Positions 1-6,759 are shown, counted from the stretch's first letter. The stretch: 6,854 bases of DNA from Bacteriovorax stolpii (GCA_945862475.1 CAMAYW010000128.1:1-6854); one strand, 5' to 3'. The notes: generated from the letters alone by a model not told the origin. Program-made: numbers and translations.

Positions 1-1
1 T

Positions 2-3000
2 AGCGGTGTTGTCATTCCTGAGGACGTTACGACATGGAGTAAATCTCAAAATCCAAATGGGATTTCCTTTATAAATTCATACCCTCTTTATCAAAATCAA
101 GTTGTTGAAATAATCTATTATGTAAAATCGAATGTCTCTGATTTAACAAAATTAAAATCGGCTGCTCAAGCACAAGTGAACTCCGTTTGTAGTTGCGCAT
201 CTGGATCAAAATGTAACCTGAAGCCTCTTCTCGATGCCAATAATGGCTCCATCACAAATTATGAATGTACCTATCCAAATTCGATAAGCACCGAACCACC
301 GGTGAATCAAACTGTTTATGTTTCTAATAAAAATATTGCTCACAGATATTTTGATACTAATGGGGTAAACTATGATGAAAATTTTGGATCAGCGCTTGAT
401 CAAGAATTAACTCCTTTTGGTTACACAAATAATGATGTTCTAAAGCCAACAAATTTAAATCAATATACAGGCTTTAACGAAATTTATGGCTCCTTCGCTA
501 AAACTGGAACCTACGTGGCCAAACCTTCCAAAATGGTTCGAGTCAAAAAAGATAAATTTTATGACATTATCGTAAACTCTGGAGCATTCTCGAGTTGTAC
601 AACTTGTGGTTCCGATTACTACACAAGTCTTCAAAAAATATTTCCTCAAAACTTCTCTGGAAAAGGTGGTGGCTATGCACCAGACATCTATGAGAATCGA
701 AGAGAAAATAATACGAGCCTTTATCGTGGTGATGATCTCTTGTTCGGAAGGGCGTGTTTTGTTCCTGCGACTATGATTCCTTGGACGCATAGTAATTTTG
801 GAACACCTAAAGATCAGAGACGTGCTCGGCTGGCCGCCCAGCACTTCCTCTTTGCTAATGGTTATAATAGAGATTGGTACGGCTTTGATTACGGGTCGAT
901 GATTGGCTCGTTTGATGGCGTGTCTTGGTTTTCAATCGGATCCACAAGAAGAATTAAGGCCACCACAGGTAAGCTCTTTTTAGCTGTGAATGCTTATTTA
1001 GGGGATCTTAATATTGATAATAGTTTTAATGTGACAGTGAGTGAGTCTTCTGCTTTTTCTTCTGACATTCCAGATCACGACACTGAAACAGATGGGGCCC
1101 AATGTCAGAGATCTCACTTCTGTGCTAATGACAATGATTGCTTCACGCAACTTGGATTTGAATACACTTGTCAAAATGTGGCTTCATTAACTAGTAAATG
1201 GCCTATTTTTGATGTTAACGCTTCTGAAATTGTAGGCTCTAACGTCCGAACGCTTCTCTCTTTAGTGGGTGGGGCCAACGGTCAAACCAAGCGCTGTGTA
1301 TATCGTGGAAAAGGAGCTCCTTGCTTAAAAGATCTCAATTTGGCGGGAAGCACCACTCTCACTCATTTTAATGGCTCTACTGTCGTAGGGCATCTCATGT
1401 GTTCAAATAATTCAACTTGTGTTCCTTTAAGTACGACAAATCGATTCAACGATAGAATTTCTCGTTTTGCTACGACTCCTCTAGCACAAAACTTGGCGCA
1501 AGTTCCCGCCTCTCTCTCAGATACAGTCGGCAACGGGGCGAGAATTATTTTAAGACCATTTGATTACTACGGAAATGCCTCAGTACCAACAAGTGCGCAA
1601 AGTGCCCTCGTTCAAAACAGTGTCAGTGCCATCTGTATTCCTGGACGTGATGTCGCTAACTCGTTAGGAACTTTTGATTCTCACTCACGTCATCCAGGGA
1701 ATCGAGTGGATTCATCCGATAAACTTTTTGGAGTAGGAGCGACATCATCAAATGCAAATTCAGTAAAGAATCTTCTCTACTGTCCAACGACTAATATTGC
1801 GGGTTTAAACTTACAGCAATTCGATCGTTTAAATAATGACAGTGAATTGAATATCTACTCAATAGTGCAAAATATGTCTTCGAATCTTTTAAATCTCACT
1901 CCTCTCACCTCGCTTAACATTTATAGCTCAACGAATGGTTCACAGATTACAAGCATTGGTTATCAACGAAACTCTTGTCTAAGAGCACCTGGTGCCTCGT
2001 GTTTTAGTGACATGGAGTGTGCACCTTCAAACTTTATTGCTTCGAAGGCCAAATCAGCGAACCTCATTTCGGTTCTGAACCAAGCTGAAGCAAAATTCTG
2101 GGAGGAAGAACTCGTTTGCGGAAATCCGGATTTTAAAACGATCGCAACCGGAGTCTTTAATACACAATTTAATCCTAAGAAAAATAAATGTTGTAGAGAG
2201 TTCGGTAAAACTCTTTCCGTTTATACTCAAACTCCTACATCAACTCATCAATGGTGTGACACTACGACTTTAGACATTAAAGTGGCGGGGTATAATCAAA
2301 ATATTAATTCAGCTTCTCGTTATTCTCGTGTTCATACTGTTTATGACAAAATGACTTGCAATATAAATAAAATTACACCAACAAAAACGTTTGCTCTATC
2401 AATGGTTGCCTCTAGTCCTACTGACAGGATGAAGCAAATCCTCGAGCAATATAAGACTCTTGATACTTTAAACCAAAGAACTTGCTGCACGAATCATTGG
2501 GTCAGAAGTTTTTCAACAGACAATGGTGGAGGCCACGCCTTTTCAGCGAGTAAAATGCAAAACATTGATAAGGCGATGTTTAAACACATTAGCTGGAGAA
2601 AAGATAATACAACCACGATTACTCCTGATCCGGATTCGGCATTTGAGTGCGGCCCACTCGATTATAATAACTCTTCTTGTGAGATAAAGAGTCTAACACC
2701 CGCTGAGGAAGAACTCTACCTGACTTGGGCAGGATCTTTAGAACTTATTGGGATTCCACAAGTAGCAATCAAGGCAAATGATCAGGTTTATCAGTTAGTT
2801 GACGACAATCAAAAAAACGATTTGGAGATACACTCTAATGCAAAATATCCACTCAAAGATTCAAATGGCAATTTTCTTATGACTCAAGTCAATGTTTCAA
2901 CAAATCCTGCCGACTTTGAAGAAACGGGACCTAAATTTTACTACTCCGCCGCCAGTTATACAAAAATGAATATGCCAAATAATTCTCTTAAGAAAATCTT

Positions 3001-3493
3001 TTCTGAAGATGAATTTAACTGCTGTATCCCCTCTGGACAACAAGTTCCGGACGGAACGACCAACTCTCAATGTTGCACAGGTCAAGCCTTTACCGATAAT
3101 AATATCAGAAGATGTTGTTTGCCAGATTTTACCGATATCACTCTTTATCTCAATCGCTATGTCTCTTCAGAAGGAAGAGGATTACCTGATACCGCCTACG
3201 ATAAACAAACAGGCTACATCAAAGATGCGGGCCAAGTTCAGCTTATGGCCGCTCAAAAGAACCTCTGCTGCTCTGGAATGGCGATGACAGGTGTGGCGAT
3301 CAGTAATCTCAATATTCCACTTACTGGTGGAAATTATTTACCACCTGATACATCCACAACTACGAAGAGATTTAATTATCGCACGGATGAAGTTGATAAC
3401 AATGGGCCAACAGGATCAGTAGGAACCATATTTGATTTTGGAGTCAGATGGAATAACCACGTGTACTGTGTGCCAAGTGGGTTTGGTCAATAG
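2..3493 (+). CDS. Giant cysteine-rich, probably exported protein with a LecA/PA-IL-like region; 5' partial
   Basis: I do not recognise a named family for the whole protein. The frame is open from base 2 with no ATG and no ribosome-binding site before the GTG at 176, so the gene starts upstream of the window; at least 1163 residues are visible. The visible part has 38 cysteines (none in the first 58 residues) and six adjacent Cys-Cys pairs in the C-terminal 40%. It is rich in Asn, Ser and Thr and has no evident transmembrane helix, which fits an exported, disulfide-bonded surface or periplasmic protein; the signal peptide would be upstream. Residues about 261-349 (bases 782-1048) contain GFDYGSMIGSFDG, WFSIGS, and KLFLAVNAYLGD, followed by DNSFNVTV, resembling the PA-IL/LecA-type sugar-binding beta-sandwich. 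Cys modules follow (1103-1171, 1295-1420, 1976-2020), then a CC-rich C-terminus (3020-3475). The stop TAG lies 2 bp from the convergent uppP stop. That it is a real gene is nearly certain; adhesin or prey/glycan recognition is only inference. Confidence 0.9.
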   Translation, partial: SGVVIPEDVTTWSKSQNPNGISFINSYPLYQNQVVEIIYYVKSNVSDLTKLKSAAQAQVNSVCSCASGSKCNLKPLLDANNGSITNYECTYPNSISTEPPVNQTVYVSNKNIAHRYFDTNGVNYDENFGSALDQELTPFGYTNNDVLKPTNLNQYTGFNEIYGSFAKTGTYVAKPSKMVRVKKDKFYDIIVNSGAFSSCTTCGSDYYTSLQKIFPQNFSGKGGGYAPDIYENRRENNTSLYRGDDLLFGRACFVPATMIPWTHSNFGTPKDQRRARLAAQHFLFANGYNRDWYGFDYGSMIGSFDGVSWFSIGSTRRIKATTGKLFLAVNAYLGDLNIDNSFNVTVSESSAFSSDIPDHDTETDGAQCQRSHFCANDNDCFTQLGFEYTCQNVASLTSKWPIFDVNASEIVGSNVRTLLSLVGGANGQTKRCVYRGKGAPCLKDLNLAGSTTLTHFNGSTVVGHLMCSNNSTCVPLSTTNRFNDRISRFATTPLAQNLAQVPASLSDTVGNGARIILRPFDYYGNASVPTSAQSALVQNSVSAICIPGRDVANSLGTFDSHSRHPGNRVDSSDKLFGVGATSSNANSVKNLLYCPTTNIAGLNLQQFDRLNNDSELNIYSIVQNMSSNLLNLTPLTSLNIYSSTNGSQITSIGYQRNSCLRAPGASCFSDMECAPSNFIASKAKSANLISVLNQAEAKFWEEELVCGNPDFKTIATGVFNTQFNPKKNKCCREFGKTLSVYTQTPTSTHQWCDTTTLDIKVAGYNQNINSASRYSRVHTVYDKMTCNINKITPTKTFALSMVASSPTDRMKQILEQYKTLDTLNQRTCCTNHWVRSFSTDNGGGHAFSASKMQNIDKAMFKHISWRKDNTTTITPDPDSAFECGPLDYNNSSCEIKSLTPAEEELYLTWAGSLELIGIPQVAIKANDQVYQLVDDNQKNDLEIHSNAKYPLKDSNGNFLMTQVNVSTNPADFEETGPKFYYSAASYTKMNMPNNSLKKIFSEDEFNCCIPSGQQVPDGTTNSQCCTGQAFTDNNIRRCCLPDFTDITLYLNRYVSSEGRGLPDTAYDKQTGYIKDAGQVQLMAAQKNLCCSGMAMTGVAISNLNIPLTGGNYLPPDTSTTTKRFNYRTDEVDNNGPTGSVGTIFDFGVRWNNHVYCVPSGFGQ
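782..1048 (+). other. Protein region resembling a PA-IL/LecA-like carbohydrate-binding domain
   Basis: This is a sub-region of the giant Cys-rich CDS, about residues 261-349 of the visible fragment. After an aromatic stretch (NGYNRDWYGFDYG) comes the order seen in PA-IL-like modules: a 'G-x-x-IG-x-F-DG' turn, 'W-F-x-IGS', a basic strand ending in 'G-K-L-F-L-A-VN', then a loop with D and N residues (GDLNIDN) and a final 'F-N-V-T-V' strand. In many bacterial proteins the equivalent reads 'GRLYLGVND...DNxGxFxVxV', where Asp/Asn residues ligate calcium. Here the Asp after VN is Ala and the Gly after DN is missing, so calcium or sugar binding may be lost or altered. The assignment rests on pattern recognition only. 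Confidence 0.5.
3017..3490 (+). other. C-terminal vicinal-cysteine (CC) cluster of the giant protein
   Basis: This sub-region of the giant CDS holds four of its six Cys-Cys pairs (NCCIPSG, QCCTGQA, RCCLPDF, LCCSGMA) and ends with VYCVPSGFG at the C-terminus. The pattern CC-[IL]-P alternates with CC-[TS]-G-x-A, suggesting two related units: CCIPSG...CCTGQA and CCLPDF...CCSGMA, with about 17 and 52 residues between their members. The final YCVPSG echoes CCIPSG. Such spacing fits a disulfide-knotted extracellular module; I do not recognise a named domain. Confidence 0.6.
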
Positions 3494-3495
3494 CC

Positions 3496-4308
3496 TCAAA
3501 GAGAAAGCGCCATGAGACCAGCAATTATCCAGCGGTAGAATGTAAAATAACAAAGCTGAATTTTACCAATAAGTTTCATAAAAAAATGAATCGTTCCCCA
3601 CCCAACGACAAATGAAGTTGTAATTCCGGTGAGTAAGATTAAAAGTGAAGAATGATCTGGATTTTTTAAGATATCTGGAACTTCTTTAAATATACCCGCA
3701 AAAATAATGGGTAATGAAAGAAGGAAGGAATAAGAGCCCGCTTCTTTTCTTTTAAGACCTAAAAGAAGTGCCATTGTAAGTGTAATCCCTGATCGACTAA
3801 CACCGGGAAAAATAGCGAAAGCTTGAGAGAGGCCAATAAGTCCAGCCACTTTCCATTGAAGTCCGTTCATCATAGGGCTATCTAAAAGAGAAGTATTCTT
3901 TGAGTTCTTCCAATCTGCGAACCACAAAACCCCACCAAAGAGAGAAAGGTTCATAATAATGATCCAAGGATCCCTTGCCGTTTTTGCGATTGGGATCAAA
4001 AGAACAATAAAGATAACACTGATAAAAGTTGAAAAGATAAAGTTTCTCACAAACCAACGATCCTCTCCCCCAATGCTAAAATTGGCAAGCGAGGGAGTAA
4101 AGGTTCGAGCATATTTAAAAATATCATTCCTAAAATACACCATAACCGCAAGAGCAGTACCTAAATGCATCATCAGATCAAAGACGACTCCTGGATCTTG
4201 AATTTTCATCACATGAGGTAGGAGTGCTAAATGGCCACTACTACTGATAGGTAAAAACTCTGATAAACCCTGGATAATCCCATAAACAATGGCTTCAAAA
4301 AATGTCAT
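3496..4308 (-). CDS. uppP: Undecaprenyl-diphosphatase UppP (BacA family)
   Basis: This integral inner-membrane enzyme dephosphorylates undecaprenyl diphosphate to the monophosphate, recycling the lipid carrier for peptidoglycan, O-antigen and other surface glycans; overexpression of the family gives bacitracin resistance. At 270 residues it has the normal family length. The N-terminus carries the (E/Q)xxxE motif as Q13-x3-E17, followed by the PISSSGH motif at 20-26 with conserved His26. The second signature, PGVSRSGIT at 168-176 with catalytic Arg172, is intact and preceded by the usual G-L-S-Q-A-F-A-I-F helix. The rest is hydrophobic helices separated by short basic loops. The ATG start is supported by an AGGA ribosome-binding site 7 bases upstream, which overlaps the TAG stop of the upstream FHA-RDD gene, so the pair is probably one operon with coupled translation. 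Nothing is truncated. The gene ends 2 bp from the convergent giant gene, leaving no room for an intergenic terminator. Confidence 0.97.
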   Translation of the reverse strand: MTFFEAIVYGIIQGLSEFLPISSSGHLALLPHVMKIQDPGVVFDLMMHLGTALAVMVYFRNDIFKYARTFTPSLANFSIGGEDRWFVRNFIFSTFISVIFIVLLIPIAKTARDPWIIIMNLSLFGGVLWFADWKNSKNTSLLDSPMMNGLQWKVAGLIGLSQAFAIFPGVSRSGITLTMALLLGLKRKEAGSYSFLLSLPIIFAGIFKEVPDILKNPDHSSLLILLTGITTSFVVGWGTIHFFMKLIGKIQLCYFTFYRWIIAGLMALSL

Positions 4309-4320
4309 TTGAAATTCCTA
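4309..4320 (-). promoter_or_regulatory. uppP ribosome-binding site overlapping the upstream stop codon
   Basis: Read on the - strand the junction is TAGGAATTTCAA followed by the uppP ATG. The AGGA core (4316-4319) is 7 bases from the start codon and shares its A and first G with the TAG stop of the FHA-RDD gene. Ribosomes terminating on the first gene therefore sit on the uppP initiation site, a classic arrangement for translational coupling. It also supports the ATG as the true uppP start. Confidence 0.8.
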
Positions 4321-6585
4321 AGCTGAAACAGTATCACTTGCCCCAAAATAATCTAAATTTGAATTCTCTATCGCATCCATAACGTCATTTAAGTTTTGGC
4401 GTAATTTATCGACAGAACTCTCCTGCCCCTCAGAAACATTTCCTTTAGGAATGACCTCGAGAAGTTTAGAGAGGTTTGAAAGATCAGATTTCCATAACTC
4501 AAGTTCGATTGAGTCCCCTCTCTTCACAAGTTCAGCAGATAATTCAAAAATATAGGCATAAAGGGATTGTGCTGAATCTGGTGATTGTAAAACGGTCTTT
4601 AGTTTAGGGGCCGAAAGGAGATCAAACACTTTTAAGGTTGTCATCGATTCAGATTGAACATTCTTGGCAGAGTCAATCCAGTTGGAATCATCAAGATTAT
4701 ATTTATAAAATTTAGTCGAGACTGCTTTAATATTATCTTTCTTATCAAAATTAACTTTAAAAATTCTTCCCTCACCCATAACAAGAGGAATAATGAGGTC
4801 AAAAGGTTTCTGCTTGTTATAACTAATTTTCATAAAAATCGCATTTCCAATCTTCAAGAAACTAATCTCATAAAAATCTTTGTACTCAATCAAAGAAAGA
4901 AAAGAATTTTTATAATCAATATACCCTTTAATGAATGGCGTTTCCGTTTCAATAACTTCTAAGGCATTTTCAGCATTCAACGAAAATGCTGTCTTTGTGA
5001 ATTTAATGACCTCTGTGGCAAAACTCATTTGAGACTTAGCATCTAAATGCTTTTTAAATACTGACTTCGCTTCATTTGATTCATAAACAAAATGGTGAAT
5101 CTTTGGATATTTTTCAAAAAGTAAGTAATTTCCCTTAATACCAATTCCAAGAAGTTGTTTAAAATCAAAAGTTTTAAAAACCTCCACCTCAATCGGACGC
5201 TGTAAATCTCTTTGATAAAAAGTGAGGCTCGTATTTAAATTTAATTTCTCCTTCACACCACGAAAATTCATCGTAGGCAGAATAAGTAGCTCTGATGGAT
5301 TATAACTAATCTGAAATTTTAAAAACTCAGATACATCTACTTTAGGCTCAAACGGTGCATCGGTGACTTCTGCATTATCTTTTAAAACTTTGGATTTCAC
5401 TCTCTGATCTATTTTGTCACTAATACTGACAGTCACTGGTGGCTCAAACCCCTGAATAAGAGGAGCAATCACTGCTAAGCAGAAAATCACTGGGATATAA
5501 AATAAAATTCCGAGGATTGATGAGAATGCTGATGGAGTATGAATGTTCGTGAAAGTTAAAAATTCCTTGAGCGTTCTTCTCGATAAAATCGCAGTTAAAT
5601 CAAAAACGATAAATGGCCATGTGAGCATCCCGAAAACGACTCGAATGGGCCCACCAACTCTTGCCCAAATGAAATTACCAGTAGATCGAATTCCAAGGAA
5701 GAACTCTGAAACACTTACACCCAAAATAATAGTCGAAGCAAACCGAAGAACAAAATAAACAATGATGATCCCATAAAAATTAAAATCTGCGGCAAGTTGG
5801 GAAGTCGCCTCACCCAGAATTTCACCTAAAATTGGGTATTCATCAATAAGTGCCATCCTAAATTGTTGCCAATCTATATCTAACAAAGATGAAATTTCTC
5901 CAGGAACAAATTCTAGAAATCCTCTAAAGTCATCAAACGGCATTAGAATTACGATTAAACTGTACGAGAGAATGAGATCAGAGAGAACAGCAAAAACTCT
6001 CAAGATAGCATTCGTTGAATGGGTAGGCGCACTTAAAACGATCGCTTTCTTTTTATTTATTTTCTTTGGTTTTGACTTTTTTTCTTTCTCTCCTGGAGGA
6101 GTCGAAAGCGATTTAGGGGTATAGACCCTTAACTTTGTGGCCTCTTCTCTTGCATCTTTCGCCTCATTTGACGGGGTCTCTGGAACTTCCTCTCTTTTTA
6201 CTGCGTTCTTTTTAACGACAAGTTTAACCTCTAGATCGCCAATATTAATTTTGTCACTCTCCTCGAGAATGACATTCTTACCAGTGGATATTTTCTTACC
6301 ATTAATGAATGTTCCAGAGGTACTACCATGATCAATCAGGGAGACAACGTCATCTTGCAGAGTAAACGTTGCGTGACGAGGAGCAATTGACGGATCAGAA
6401 ATCAAAATATCCCCTACCTCACTCCCAACGATCACTTGATTCTGAAGGGGATAAAGAGGAGCTCCTTCCATATTACTTAATTCAATTTCAAAAACTTTTA
6501 CGTAATCAATCTTATCAAGGTCAGATTGACCCTCACTGCCACTTTTTGTTGGCGAATTTTTACGTTTAAAAAGCTTACTAAACAC
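4318..6585 (-). CDS. FHA domain - RDD membrane domain protein with an unrecognised C-terminal domain
   Basis: 755 residues. Residues about 30-124 form an FHA fold: VGSEVGD (53-59), SDPSIAPRHATF (63-74) and DHGSTSGTFINGKKI (85-99), followed by the NIGDLEVKL strand. FHA domains usually bind phosphothreonine peptides, but the three usual contacts differ here: Arg of 'GR' is Ser55, Ser of 'SxxH' is Ala68, and Asn of 'NGT' is Ser90. A charged, Lys-rich linker (125-190) leads to an RDD-type membrane domain: R196-x6-D203 in the first helix (about 197-217), then an unusually long loop to about 269 and helices near 270-291, 310-334 and 354-378. Residues 380-755 are soluble, mixed alpha/beta, and I do not recognise them. 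The start is GTG: an in-frame TGA lies two codons upstream, and AAAAGG sits 9 bases before the GTG. uppP follows 9 bp downstream. Role inferred: an inner-membrane scaffold or signalling protein linked to envelope biogenesis. Confidence 0.92.
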   Translation of the reverse strand: MFSKLFKRKNSPTKSGSEGQSDLDKIDYVKVFEIELSNMEGAPLYPLQNQVIVGSEVGDILISDPSIAPRHATFTLQDDVVSLIDHGSTSGTFINGKKISTGKNVILEESDKINIGDLEVKLVVKKNAVKREEVPETPSNEAKDAREEATKLRVYTPKSLSTPPGEKEKKSKPKKINKKKAIVLSAPTHSTNAILRVFAVLSDLILSYSLIVILMPFDDFRGFLEFVPGEISSLLDIDWQQFRMALIDEYPILGEILGEATSQLAADFNFYGIIIVYFVLRFASTIILGVSVSEFFLGIRSTGNFIWARVGGPIRVVFGMLTWPFIVFDLTAILSRRTLKEFLTFTNIHTPSAFSSILGILFYIPVIFCLAVIAPLIQGFEPPVTVSISDKIDQRVKSKVLKDNAEVTDAPFEPKVDVSEFLKFQISYNPSELLILPTMNFRGVKEKLNLNTSLTFYQRDLQRPIEVEVFKTFDFKQLLGIGIKGNYLLFEKYPKIHHFVYESNEAKSVFKKHLDAKSQMSFATEVIKFTKTAFSLNAENALEVIETETPFIKGYIDYKNSFLSLIEYKDFYEISFLKIGNAIFMKISYNKQKPFDLIIPLVMGEGRIFKVNFDKKDNIKAVSTKFYKYNLDDSNWIDSAKNVQSESMTTLKVFDLLSAPKLKTVLQSPDSAQSLYAYIFELSAELVKRGDSIELELWKSDLSNLSKLLEVIPKGNVSEGQESSVDKLRQNLNDVMDAIENSNLDYFGASDTVSA

Positions 6586-6593
6586 GACTCAGT

Positions 6594-6600
6594 ACCTTTT
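6594..6600 (-). promoter_or_regulatory. Ribosome-binding site that fixes the GTG start of the FHA-RDD gene
   Basis: On the - strand, AAAAGGT lies here, with the last G of AAAAGG 9 bases before the GTG at 6585-6583. The ATG at 6603-6601 is in frame but runs into TGA after four codons (ATG AAA AGG TAC TGA), so it cannot begin this protein. GTG is the first usable start and has a good ribosome-binding site. Confidence 0.75.
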
Positions 6601-6633
6601 CATAATCAATGAAATTACACATATTTAGTTTCA

Positions 6634-6652
6634 CTTTTTTCTGAGAAAAAGG
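6634..6652. repeat. AT-rich perfect-arm inverted repeat (8-bp stem, 3-base loop)
   Basis: CTTTTTTC, loop TGA, then GAAAAAGG. Eight base pairs form if one G-U pair is allowed. It lies 49 bases upstream of the FHA-RDD start on the - strand and directly before a possible small ORF on the + strand, whose Shine-Dalgarno-like purine run it would partly mask. It is too AT-rich and lacks a following T run on the + strand to be a convincing terminator. It could be an operator, an mRNA hairpin, or chance in AT-rich DNA. Confidence 0.3.
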
Positions 6653-6660
6653 GAAGAAAT

Positions 6661-6759
6661 ATGACACAAGAATGTTCCGAGTTAGGCTCAGAGAATTGGA
6701 GGAAGTACAATAGAAGTCGACTGGACTACTTAGCTATTGAAAAGATTAATTTTTTATAA
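6661..6759 (+). CDS. Possible 32-residue small protein or leader peptide
   Basis: ATG to TAA gives a charged 32-residue peptide starting MTQECSELGSENW and ending LAIEKINFL. A purine-rich AAAAAGGGA run ends 6 bases before the ATG, which is good Shine-Dalgarno spacing. The peptide has one Cys and one Trp, no signal peptide and no transmembrane segment, and I recognise no family. It lies in the divergent region, 51 bases before the next + strand gene, so it might be an independent small gene, a leader ORF of that gene, or chance. The main support is the ribosome-binding site; its length alone is not significant. Confidence 0.3.
   Translation: MTQECSELGSENWRKYNRSRLDYLAIEKINFL

Noticed and set aside
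455..844. A 129-codon open frame on the - strand inside the giant gene
   Set aside because: It is antisense to strongly coding sequence, including the lectin-like region. The translation is low-complexity and basic with no recognisable motif.
3009..3287. A 92-codon + strand frame overlapping the CC-rich end of the giant gene, and a 62-codon - strand frame at 2897-3085
   Set aside because: Both lie in other frames of a region whose main frame encodes a regular Cys pattern. No independent motif was seen, and they are best explained as shadows.
3466..3490. Possible hairpin CCAA-gtgggt-TTGG near the end of the giant gene as a terminator
   Set aside because: The stem is only 4 bp and is not followed by a T run; it is too weak to call.
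3959..4201. An 80-codon + strand frame antisense to uppP
   Set aside because: uppP has intact catalytic motifs across this stretch, and the antisense peptide shows no family features.
4654..4962. A 102-codon + strand frame antisense to the FHA-RDD gene
   Set aside because: Its Ile/Asn/Phe/Lys-rich composition is typical of the reverse complement of AT-rich coding DNA, and it has no good evidence of its own.
6137..6569. Two short + strand frames antisense to the FHA domain
   Set aside because: They overlap the best-supported domain of the - strand gene and have no recognisable product.
6701..6716. WRKY tetrapeptide in the 32-residue ORF, recalling the plant WRKY transcription-factor motif
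   Set aside because: The GQK extension and the zinc ligands of real WRKY domains are absent, so this is a chance match.
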